DNA from: an uncultured Lachnospiraceae bacterium
Lineage (GTDB): Bacteria > Bacillota > Clostridia > Lachnospirales > Lachnospiraceae
Assembly: GCA_947650005.1 (NCBI GenBank)
Contig: CANSTU010000007.1
Span: forward strand, 18,422 to 82,421
DNA length: 64,000 nt
Direction of reading: 5' to 3'
The position numbers were made by a program, and so were the translations under genes. Positions 25,580-32,656 of the stretch are shown here, piece by piece. Each line of letters opens with the position of its first letter. Position 1 is the first letter of the stretch. Under the pieces are notes generated by a model, which worked only from the letters and a program-made list of their open reading frames with translations, did not search any database and was not told the origin of the DNA.

Positions 25580-26830
25580 ATGATTATTGACAGCGCGAAA
25601 TTAAACGGCCCCTGTTCCTGCGGCAGAAGCCATGAAATGGTAACAAAAGAAGCCGTCATCGAGCCCGGCTGCATGAAGCGGCTCGACCAATATACGGCCA
25701 AATACGGCCTCGCCGGAAAATGTGCGGCCATCTATGATGAGAATACCTACCACGCCCAAAATGGTATCCACCCTTCCGTCGACCAGGAAATCATCCTGAA
25801 TCCGGAAAATTTGCATGCCAATGAGATCGCCGTAGGCAAGGTGCAAGAGCAGCTGGCAGAGGATATCGATTATCTGATCGCCGTGGGAAGCGGAACCATC
25901 CATGATACCACGCGCTACTGTGCCAACCAGAGGGGAATCCCCTTTATTTCCTGCCCAACCGCGGCCAGCGTGGACGGATTCTGCTCCACCGTCTCCGCCA
26001 TGACCTGGAAGGGCTATAAGAAAACCATGCCCGGCGTTGCTCCCGTTTTCGTCCTGGCAGACATCGATATCATTAAGGAGGCCCCTCTCCATCTGGCGCT
26101 CAGCGGAGCAGGAGACATTTTCGGGAAATATACGGCCCTGGCAGACTGGGAGGTCGCCCATGCCCTCACCGGAGAATATCTGTGTCCCGAAATCGAAAGG
26201 ATGACGCGGGATGCAGTGGAAGCCGTTACTTCCTGCTGCACCGGGCTCGTTGCAAAGGAGGAAAAGTCCTTTGAACAGCTTACATACGGTCTGATTCTTT
26301 CCGGCCTTGCCATGCAGCTCATGGGAAATTCCCGTCCCGCCTCAGGCTGCGAACACCACGTTTCCCACCTCATCGAGATGGGTCCCGCCGCATTCCCCTT
26401 CCGCTCCGACGCCCTGCATGGGGAAAAGGTGGGTGTGGGAACCATTCTCGCCTCTCGGGCCTATCATGAATTGGCCGAGATCAAAGATATCCGTCCCCAT
26501 GTACATCCCTATGCATTCCCTGACCAGACCGAGCTGGAGCCCTTTTACGGAACCGCACTCTATCCCTCCGTGGTGGAGGAAAACACGCCGGACTGCATGA
26601 AAGATGTGACTCCGGAAATGTTAGTCGCTGCCTGGCCCAAAATCCGGGAAATCGTTTCCTCCATCCCAACGGCGGAGGAACTGGACAATTTATATCAGAA
26701 AATCGGGGCGAAATGCACTCTAGAAGATATCCAGGTTCCCTCCGACAGTCTGGAGGATCTACTCCATTTCTCCCCCAGCGCGCGCAACCGGCTCACACTG
26801 ATGAGGGTGCGGTGGATGATTTCACGCTAA
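25580..26830 (+). CDS. egsA: sn-Glycerol-1-phosphate dehydrogenase (EgsA/AraM family)
   Basis: Iron-alcohol-dehydrogenase-like protein of 416 residues. Key blocks: AVGSGTIHDTTRY (NAD binding), ISCPTAASVDGFCSTVSAM, metal ligands in LSGAGDIFGKYTALADWE (Asp), SGCEHHVSH (His) and DALHGEKVG (His). It reduces dihydroxyacetone phosphate to sn-glycerol-1-phosphate; in bacteria this feeds unusual glycerol-1-phosphate lipids or teichoic-like products, and in Bacillus AraM accompanies arabinose genes. No partner prenyl transferase is near. The final residues RWMISR and the TAA stop coincide with a hairpin-SD repeat lying in the opposite orientation, suggesting the element trimmed or replaced the original C-terminus. 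Confidence 0.88.
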   Translation: MIIDSAKLNGPCSCGRSHEMVTKEAVIEPGCMKRLDQYTAKYGLAGKCAAIYDENTYHAQNGIHPSVDQEIILNPENLHANEIAVGKVQEQLAEDIDYLIAVGSGTIHDTTRYCANQRGIPFISCPTAASVDGFCSTVSAMTWKGYKKTMPGVAPVFVLADIDIIKEAPLHLALSGAGDIFGKYTALADWEVAHALTGEYLCPEIERMTRDAVEAVTSCCTGLVAKEEKSFEQLTYGLILSGLAMQLMGNSRPASGCEHHVSHLIEMGPAAFPFRSDALHGEKVGVGTILASRAYHELAEIKDIRPHVHPYAFPDQTELEPFYGTALYPSVVEENTPDCMKDVTPEMLVAAWPKIREIVSSIPTAEELDNLYQKIGAKCTLEDIQVPSDSLEDLLHFSPSARNRLTLMRVRWMISR

Positions 26831-26862
26831 CTCCTGTCGGCCCGCTTTAGCGGGAGTTTTCA
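26821..26862 (-). repeat. Hairpin-SD element copy at the 3' end of egsA
   Basis: In minus orientation: CTCCCGC-TAAA-GCGGGC, CGACAGGAG, TTAGCGTGAAATCATCC. It is antisense to egsA and gives that gene its TAA stop. The CCCGCTTTAGCGGG hairpin followed by AGTTTT could also work as an egsA terminator. It is the one clear copy not located immediately before a gene start on its own strand. Confidence 0.65.
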
Positions 26863-26876
26863 CAATATGGAGCGGA

Positions 26877-26933
26877 CACGCAATAGACCGCTATGGTAAT
26901 TATGACAACTTTTCCATCGCTGTCTATTGCGTG
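26877..26933. terminator. Terminator-like hairpin between convergent genes
   Basis: Arms CACGCAATAGAC (26877-26888) and GTCTATTGCGTG (26922-26933), perfect over 12 bp, between egsA and the convergent glycosidase. Confidence 0.65.
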
Positions 26934-27007
26934 AATTTCCTAGTTTCTAACGGTTCTATTCCATCCGAAGCTATTTTTCTCGCATGCCTTATGCTGTTGC
27001 CAGATTC

Positions 27008-28465
27008 TCACTCATTCTCTGCATTTTCCTCGGATTGTGTATCCTCCATATGGATTTCTACCCTGTATTTTCCGTCCTTTTTAAACGTTATGCGGTTTTC
27101 CACCTTCCCATTTATCCGCATAGACGCGATACGGCTTCCCGCTCCTGTTAAATGGATGTCCAATACCGCATCCCGGAAACGGATTCCCTCCAACACGGCC
27201 GGTCCGAACCCCTCCGGAAGACAGGGCCGGAAGGTAATCCCTTCCTCCCCCAGCGTAATTCCGAACACGCCGAATACGATCGCGCGGATAAATCCCGTGG
27301 CTGACCAGGCCTGATTCGGCACCGATTTCCAGGATCGTCCGCACTGCCATCCGCCGTCCGCCTTTCCGGTTCCCGCATGATAAATCTCGCTGAAGGTTCC
27401 GCCGTCCGCCTGTGCCAGGCAGGCCAGGTTCCGAATTTCTTCCCCCACGATCTTATCATAACCATACTTTGCAGCTGCCGTCACAAAGTAACCGTTGACA
27501 AAAGGCCAGATGATATTATTATGGCGCAGCGGTTTTTCCTCCGATGAAATCCCGGCAAAGGGAGGCCAGATGGAAACCAACCCCCTCTGACTTCTATAGC
27601 AGCCCTGAAGGATCCGTTCCGCCTGCCTGCCGTCACACACGTCAAAGAGGATGGCAAAAGAAATCCCGCATCCCTCCTGAGAATCGTCCGTACTCCCATC
27701 CGGATAGAGGAAATAGGAATAACATCCCGAAGCCTCCCTCCAAAGATACCTGTTGATCGCATCCCGGAGCGCATCCGCACGCTTTTGGTATCTCTTCGCC
27801 CTTTCTGCGCCCCCCGTGAGCGCCGTCATCCGCTCCAGGATACGGTACGCATGATAATACAGGCAATTGGTGCTCAACGTCATGATCTGCCCCGGGCCGG
27901 GATGGTCTCCCACAAAGGAGGAAAGATTTCCCTCCTCATGCAATGAGGCGGGATAACCGGCGATTCCATCGTTGAAAAAGGAGCCTCCCGTGAACAGCCC
28001 GAATGCCGGATGAAGCTGCTTCTCCTCCAGCATGGCAATGGAATTCTCCGCCGTCTCACAGGCTGACGCCAAAAACTGTGAATCCCCAGTTGCCAAATAA
28101 TACGTCCATGCACCCGTCACCCAGACCACCTTATCCCAGCTCTGGTCATCCATCTGGAAACATAGCTTTCCGTCTATCCTTTCGCAGACCGCCCACAGGG
28201 TATCCCTGGCCACCTCAGGCTCCAGAAAACAGGCCGCATTCATCACATTCACCGCCGCATCCCTGGTCCAGGGCGTGGGATAGTCTCCCCCGGCCCGGAT
28301 CATAAGCCCAGGTTCCTCTGCCAGAAGGCCTGTTTTATTGTACTCTTCCCTGGGGCAAGGCACCGTGTTGATCCGCAGCAGGTTTTCGAGCGCCCAGCCC
28401 CAGGCCTGCTCCACCACTTCGTTCTTCATCGCCAATATGGGGCAAACTTCCTTTTGTTTTTCCAT
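27008..28465 (-). CDS. Six-hairpin glycoside hydrolase (GH63/GH15-like or amylo-1,6-glucosidase-like)
   Basis: Protein of 485 residues with an (alpha/alpha)6 barrel pattern: GGDYPTPWTRDAAVNVMNAA near residue 60, WDKVVWVTGAWTYYLATGD, GGSFFNDGIAGYP, FVNGYFVTAAAKYGYD and SWKSVPNQAWSATGFIRAIVFG near residue 400. A short beta-rich tail follows (RFRDAVLDIHLTGAGSRIAS). No signal peptide, so it is probably intracellular and acts on imported oligosaccharides. Substrate is not assignable. GGGAG of a hairpin-SD element lies before ATG-ATG (28468 and 28465). A consensus promoter at 28687-28714 drives it through a leader carrying a restriction-gene relic. Confidence 0.65.
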   Translation of the reverse strand: MEKQKEVCPILAMKNEVVEQAWGWALENLLRINTVPCPREEYNKTGLLAEEPGLMIRAGGDYPTPWTRDAAVNVMNAACFLEPEVARDTLWAVCERIDGKLCFQMDDQSWDKVVWVTGAWTYYLATGDSQFLASACETAENSIAMLEEKQLHPAFGLFTGGSFFNDGIAGYPASLHEEGNLSSFVGDHPGPGQIMTLSTNCLYYHAYRILERMTALTGGAERAKRYQKRADALRDAINRYLWREASGCYSYFLYPDGSTDDSQEGCGISFAILFDVCDGRQAERILQGCYRSQRGLVSIWPPFAGISSEEKPLRHNNIIWPFVNGYFVTAAAKYGYDKIVGEEIRNLACLAQADGGTFSEIYHAGTGKADGGWQCGRSWKSVPNQAWSATGFIRAIVFGVFGITLGEEGITFRPCLPEGFGPAVLEGIRFRDAVLDIHLTGAGSRIASMRINGKVENRITFKKDGKYRVEIHMEDTQSEENAENE

Positions 28466-28470
28466 CATGC

Positions 28471-28504
28471 CTCCCATCCGCCCGCTTTACAGGAGCGGGC
28501 TTTC
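28471..28504 (-). repeat. Hairpin-SD element before the six-hairpin glycosidase
   Basis: Minus strand: GCCCGCTCCTGTAAAGCGGGC (28480-28500, stem GCCCGCT/AGCGGGC allowing a loop) then GGATGGGAGG running into the ATG. Confidence 0.75.
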
Positions 28505-28507
28505 TTC

Positions 28508-28684
28508 CTAGCTTCCGCGGTCCGTAAACGGCATCTCCTGCAGCACAGAAAGACCTTTCATGATTCCATTGCGGACAATGTTTTCCAGCTTCAAAATCTC
28601 GTATGTATTCTTATTGATCTCGTCTTTAGGAGTAGCCGTCATCCCCACCAACGGAACGTCTAAATAACGGAAATATCCCGGTAT
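28508..28684 (-). pseudogene. Relic of a type I restriction enzyme R subunit (HsdR)
   Basis: An open frame of 58 codons with stop TAG at 28508-28510 contains YFRYLDVPLVGMTATPKDE followed by INKNTYEI, the helicase motif III region typical of HsdR (normally LVGLTATPKDEIDKNTY). The rest of the 1000-residue protein is absent; after about 35 residues the match fades (LKLENIVRNGIMKG...). An in-frame stop sits just upstream and a promoter overlaps its start. It is a decayed insertion remnant, now part of the leader of the glycosidase. No hsdM or hsdS is nearby. Confidence 0.65.
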
Positions 28685-28686
28685 TT

Positions 28687-28714
28687 ATTATAAATTGATA
28701 AGTTCCTCTGTCAA
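28687..28714 (-). promoter_or_regulatory. Strong promoter upstream of the six-hairpin glycosidase
   Basis: Minus-strand TTGACA (28709-28714), 16-base spacer, TATAAT (28687-28692). Transcription would cross the HsdR relic and the hairpin-SD element before the glycosidase. Confidence 0.65.
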
Positions 28715-29016
28715 GGCAAATATATACTTTTCAGTCCTGCATTTTGTACGGAGCCTTCCACAAAACAGATTTTGTTGTAAAAAACGAGCCGCTAAACCAT
28801 TCATACACGCTAACTCTCCATACCTGCTTTGGCAGGCATAAATTCACGGTTAAAAAATGGCTGTAAAGACATTTTCCAATCTATCCCCTCCATCCGGACA
28901 AAGGATGCCTCCAAAAAGAAAACGTCTCCAAGCTTTTATTCTTGAAAACGTTCCCTTCCTGATAAAATATTTTATTTACATCTTTTTTACCTGCTCATAC
29001 GGCCTCCCCCGCTTCC
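28715..29016 (-). other. Gap with one degenerate hairpin-SD copy, no gene
   Basis: Apart from the promoter's upstream side, the only structure seen is at 28808-28849: GTGAATTTATGCCTGC-CAAA-GCAGG, TATGGAGAG, TTAGCGTGTATG. No convincing reading frame. Confidence 0.5.
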
Positions 29017-30390
29017 TCACCAATTCAGCTCCGGCAAGATCTCTTTCTGTCTTTCGCACATCTCATCGATGAGCGCCACCGCATTATGATAATTTGATAT
29101 CGTGGGATCCAGCAACATAGCTTGGAGCAGCTTGTTTCTAGATCCTTCCAAACAAGCCTCTATCACCAGCTGATGGATTGCGCCCTGCTGATTGATCATC
29201 GCGGTAACGGCAGGCGGAAGGGCTTCCATCTGTATGGGTTCTATCCCCTTCCCGCTCACTGTGCATGGGCACTCCACGCACATGTCCTCCATAACTCCCG
29301 GAATCTGCCCTTTGTTCAGGAGATTGACCGCCGGGATCCGAATCAGCCGGTCGAAAGCGATCGCCTCGATAATGGGGACACCATACTCGCCGGATTTCTT
29401 CAATCCGTCCTTTCCGATCCGGAACGTTTCCCGGTACTCCGTTTCCTTATCCTTGTCCCTCTCGGTAAACGGGATGCCCGTGGGGTTGGAGCAAAAATCA
29501 TATACGAACTGGGGCGGCTTCTTCGTTTCCCAGGGTTTATCCGTTACGGGATCAAAGAAATACTGGATCTTGGTGCTGGCAAGGAATGCATCGCTCCATG
29601 CGATATACTCCCCGCAGTGATTGGTTCCCGGATAGGGATACAGCCCATAGATCCGCATCATCGTCCTGGACAGGGCGACTTCATCCCAGCTTGCCAGCCA
29701 GTGACTCTCTCTTTCCTTTTTCCGAAGGAGCGGATATAAATCCTCTCCCGAATGTCTATCCTTTATAGACGTGATCCATCCAAAATGGTTGAGGCCATAT
29801 CCCACCACATCCAGTTCATCAGCATTCCGTTCCAGCAGAGCTGCGATCTGATCCACTCCCATGGAAAATCCATGACAGAGTCCCACCGCGTGTATCTTTG
29901 TCTGTTTCAGTATTGCTTCCACGAGCTTTGCTTCCGGGTTCGTATAGTTGAGCAGCCATGCATTCGGACAGAGCGCTTCCATACGATGGGCGATATGGAG
30001 CATGGGAGGCAGATTGCGCAGCGTATGGAACATGCCGCCCGGACCTCCGTTCTCCCCATATACCTGTCTGAACCCATAACGCCTGGGAATATGGAAATCC
30101 ATGGACCAATAATGATATCGATCCACCTCAATTGCCGCTATAACAAAGTCCGCACCTGTCAACGCCTCATCCAGATCGGTCGTTGCCGACAAACTCAGCT
30201 CTCTTTGCGCATAATCTACCAACTCCCTGGCGAAAGTATGGCTAACCGCCAAGGCATGTTCATCGATATCCATCAGGCACACTTCCAGATCTAGGGTGTT
30301 CAATGCTTCGTTTAACAGGATATCCTGTAGGGTCGCAGGCGTGAAGCAGCAGCTTCCGGCGCCTATCATGACGATCTTCAGACCTTTCAT
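29017..30390 (-). CDS. Family 4 glycoside hydrolase (alpha-glucosidase/alpha-galactosidase type)
   Basis: NAD- and Mn-dependent GH4 enzyme of 457 residues. N-terminal Rossmann VMIGAGSCCFTP, DFVIAAIEVDRYHYW, YGENGGPGGMFHTLRN, NYTNPEAKLVEA, metal cysteine in VGLCHGFSMG (about residue 170) and metal His in GYGLNHFGWI. The Cys-His-Gly form of the metal motif points to the group acting on free rather than phosphorylated hexosides, so alpha-glucosidase or alpha-galactosidase is likelier than a 6-phospho-glucosidase. GGGAG from a hairpin-SD element lies before the ATG. It belongs to the sugar locus that follows upstream. Confidence 0.85.
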   Translation of the reverse strand: MKGLKIVMIGAGSCCFTPATLQDILLNEALNTLDLEVCLMDIDEHALAVSHTFARELVDYAQRELSLSATTDLDEALTGADFVIAAIEVDRYHYWSMDFHIPRRYGFRQVYGENGGPGGMFHTLRNLPPMLHIAHRMEALCPNAWLLNYTNPEAKLVEAILKQTKIHAVGLCHGFSMGVDQIAALLERNADELDVVGYGLNHFGWITSIKDRHSGEDLYPLLRKKERESHWLASWDEVALSRTMMRIYGLYPYPGTNHCGEYIAWSDAFLASTKIQYFFDPVTDKPWETKKPPQFVYDFCSNPTGIPFTERDKDKETEYRETFRIGKDGLKKSGEYGVPIIEAIAFDRLIRIPAVNLLNKGQIPGVMEDMCVECPCTVSGKGIEPIQMEALPPAVTAMINQQGAIHQLVIEACLEGSRNKLLQAMLLDPTISNYHNAVALIDEMCERQKEILPELNW

Positions 30391-30396
30391 CTTTAA

Positions 30397-30545
30397 CTCC
30401 CATCTGCGCGCTTTAGCGCACGTACAAATCAGGGGAAGGGAAAGATTTGATCAATCTTTCACTCCTTCCATCTATGTTACCCTTCCTGCCCGCTTTATCG
30501 GGCGCTCTCACCAAAATCGAGAAATCGACGCCTTCACGCTAACCT
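30397..30545 (-). repeat. Two hairpin-SD elements before the GH4 gene
   Basis: The copy nearest the gene (30397-30434) reads CTGATTTG, GTGCGC-TAAA-GCGCGC, AGATGGGAG, TTAAAG, ATG. The upstream copy reads TTAGCGTGAAGGCGTCGATT, then GCGCCCGA-TAAA-GCGGGC and AGGAAGGG. Between them lies GAAAGATTGATCAAATCTTTC, another perfect hairpin. Confidence 0.8.
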
Positions 30546-30601
30546 TCCCGACGCGTCCTTTCATGCAGGCAATTTCTCCTTTGCTATCCATTTTTCCGAT
30601 A

Positions 30602-31780
30602 TCAGGAAGAGATGCTAACATCCTCTCCCGCGGCCTGTATCCCGTCCATAACCAATTCCTGTTCCCAATTCAGCAGATAATCCGCTATCTCCGTCCTGGA
30701 CGCGCTGTGCCCATGGGTGACGTAATATCCGCTGGCTGCATTTCCTACCACCATGGCTGATTCCATGTCCAGACCGTGTATCAGCCCGAACAACAAGCCC
30801 GCGTTAAAATTATCCCCTCCCCCAGTGGAGCAGTTTGGCTCTTTGATGAACCGGGTCATCACACACGCTTCTTTCTCTCCGTCCATCCCATAGGCCCGAT
30901 CCGGCAAGTGGATGAAAAGGGACTCTAATCCGCAGTATTCCCGGATCCTCCTGGCCATTTCAGCTTCCTTTCCCATGGCTCCTCCGTTTCCCGCAGGCGC
31001 CTCATCCAAAGTCAGTATTTCTCCAGTCGCCTGGAATTCATTCGCGTTCAGGCTCAAGGTCACCGCAAAATAGCGGGAAAATGAGTGGATCAATCCCAGC
31101 ATGTCTAGGATATCCGTTCTGCCCCTGCAGGAACAGTCCGAAAGATCCAGAAACATCCGTTTTCTCTCTCCAGACCGAACCTGCGGGAAAATATTTTCAA
31201 GAAATCCTCTCCAGATATCACTGCACCCCCGCAGCTCGCTCCAGTTCATGAAAGCAAGGATATCCGCCCCCTCCACGTACCGCACCAGCCGCTCTTCTCC
31301 TATCCGGGTTTCCAGAAGCCGGTAATCCATTTCATTGATCTCCGAATTATCGCTCAGCATCACTTTTCCGTCGGAAAATTCCAGGGCCGAACACTGCCCG
31401 GGGGCGCCGATACTGACAAGCTTCAGGTTCTGGTGGTTTCTTGCGAAAACATCCATCACCTGCGGATAGCCGAATGCTCCCACACAAGTAGTCTCTATCC
31501 CCATCCCGGCCAGCGCATCGGCAAACAGAAAGGCATTTCCTCCCGATTTGCGCAGTTCCCGGCTCAGTTCAATCGAACACCCCTTCCGCGCCTTTCCCTG
31601 CAGGTATTTCCCGAATTCAGCGATCGTGGAGAAATATGCATGGTTTCCATATGTATCGTGTTCTGAGATGGGCCTTACGATCGCATCCACGAATCCGTCA
31701 AAACCGGCGAATACCCTGAATCCGCTCCCCTCAGTCATTTCCGACAGCTGCTTTTCCGCCCGAATCACCTTTTCCAGCAA
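30602..31780 (-). CDS. PfkB-family carbohydrate kinase
   Basis: Ribokinase-fold protein of 392 residues. N-terminal substrate region FAGFDGFVDAIVRP and KSGGNAFLFADALAGMGI; C-terminal catalytic motif NCSTGGGDNFNAGLLFGLI with the base Asp near residue 325. It is longer than usual (about 300-330) because of inserts. I prefer the TTG at 31780, six bases after AAAGGAGGG; the ATG at 31825 overlaps the previous gene by eight bases and is the alternative. It follows an AgaI/NagB-like isomerase, so a product such as tagatose-6-phosphate or a related ketose phosphate is a plausible substrate (inference). Confidence 0.82.
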   Translation of the reverse strand: MLEKVIRAEKQLSEMTEGSGFRVFAGFDGFVDAIVRPISEHDTYGNHAYFSTIAEFGKYLQGKARKGCSIELSRELRKSGGNAFLFADALAGMGIETTCVGAFGYPQVMDVFARNHQNLKLVSIGAPGQCSALEFSDGKVMLSDNSEINEMDYRLLETRIGEERLVRYVEGADILAFMNWSELRGCSDIWRGFLENIFPQVRSGERKRMFLDLSDCSCRGRTDILDMLGLIHSFSRYFAVTLSLNANEFQATGEILTLDEAPAGNGGAMGKEAEMARRIREYCGLESLFIHLPDRAYGMDGEKEACVMTRFIKEPNCSTGGGDNFNAGLLFGLIHGLDMESAMVVGNAASGYYVTHGHSASRTEIADYLLNWEQELVMDGIQAAGEDVSISS

Positions 31781-31817
31781 TAATATCCCTCCTTTTCTTG
31801 CTGGGATCTCCTGTTTC

Positions 31818-32573
31818 TCAGTCATCCGCAGCCGCCTTGTCACAATAGATCGATGCATTCTCAAACTCATAGACCGCTGTCGCCGGCAGGTCGGCCTGAA
31901 AACAGGATGCATCCCGTATTTTCCTGCATATATCCCTCTTTTTCTCTCCGCTGATCATCAGCACGCTTCTCCTTGCTTCCCTAAAGTCCGCCAGGCCCAA
32001 TGTCAGTCCCGCGCCCAAAGCCGTTGCCTTCTTAAAATACTTCTGGCCCACATCGGCCGTTATTGCATCCAGTGCAGCGACGTGCGCCCTTTCGTCCAGC
32101 CCGGTCCCCGGCTCGTTTAAAGCAAGATGCCCATTCATCCCCACTCCCAGCACCAGATGATCGATCGTGCCGTAACGAGAATTTTTCCTAATAAAATCTG
32201 CAGCCCTCTCACACTCCCTGGCCTGATCCTGCGCTTTCCCATCCCAAAGGAATACCCGGTCAGCCGGATAATCCACTTTGGACAGGAATTCCGTCTCGAG
32301 CAGCCACCCGCAGCTTCCTTCCGTAGCGGCATCCATGCCAGTCCACTCATCCATAGCCACAAAACTTGCTTCGGAAAGGTCCATCTCTCCCGCCCGAAAA
32401 CGTCTGACCAGTTCCCGAAACACACCCAGGGAAGTATGGCCGGCCGCGATGCACAAAAGCTGTCTGGAATTTTCCTTCAGACTGTCTATGATCTCGGCCG
32501 CCGCTTTCTGGCACATCTCCTCCTGGCTTGGAAAAACGATGAGTTCCGTCTTCTCTTCCCGCTTCGTTTTCAT
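31818..32573 (-). CDS. AgaI/NagB-family amino-sugar-6-phosphate isomerase/deaminase
   Basis: Protein of 251 residues of the glucosamine-6-phosphate deaminase family: LLCIAAGHTSLGVFRELVR (phosphate loop), FVAMDEWTGMD, VLGVGMNGHLALNEPGTG and LTLGLADFREARRSVLMISG. The NagB catalytic Asp in GxDGH is Asn here (MNGH), as in galactosamine-6-phosphate isomerase AgaI (KNGHLGLNEPG), so AgaI-like activity is more likely than classical NagB. GGGGAGG lies nine bases before the ATG at 32573; the 63-codon extension upstream overlaps the preceding gene and lacks homology. Located between a putative glycosidase and a PfkB kinase. Confidence 0.82.
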   Translation of the reverse strand: MKTKREEKTELIVFPSQEEMCQKAAAEIIDSLKENSRQLLCIAAGHTSLGVFRELVRRFRAGEMDLSEASFVAMDEWTGMDAATEGSCGWLLETEFLSKVDYPADRVFLWDGKAQDQARECERAADFIRKNSRYGTIDHLVLGVGMNGHLALNEPGTGLDERAHVAALDAITADVGQKYFKKATALGAGLTLGLADFREARRSVLMISGEKKRDICRKIRDASCFQADLPATAVYEFENASIYCDKAAADD

Positions 32574-32656
32574 GAAAAGATTCCTCCCCTTCCTTCTCGT
32601 CTCTATACTGCATACCCGCAGTTCATGTGATCCTCTTCCGACGGGAAATGCCTCCC

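Noticed and set aside
31781..31825. ATG start of the PfkB kinase overlapping the isomerase gene
   Set aside because: Weak ribosome binding site compared with AAAGGAGGG before TTG at 31780; kept as an alternative.
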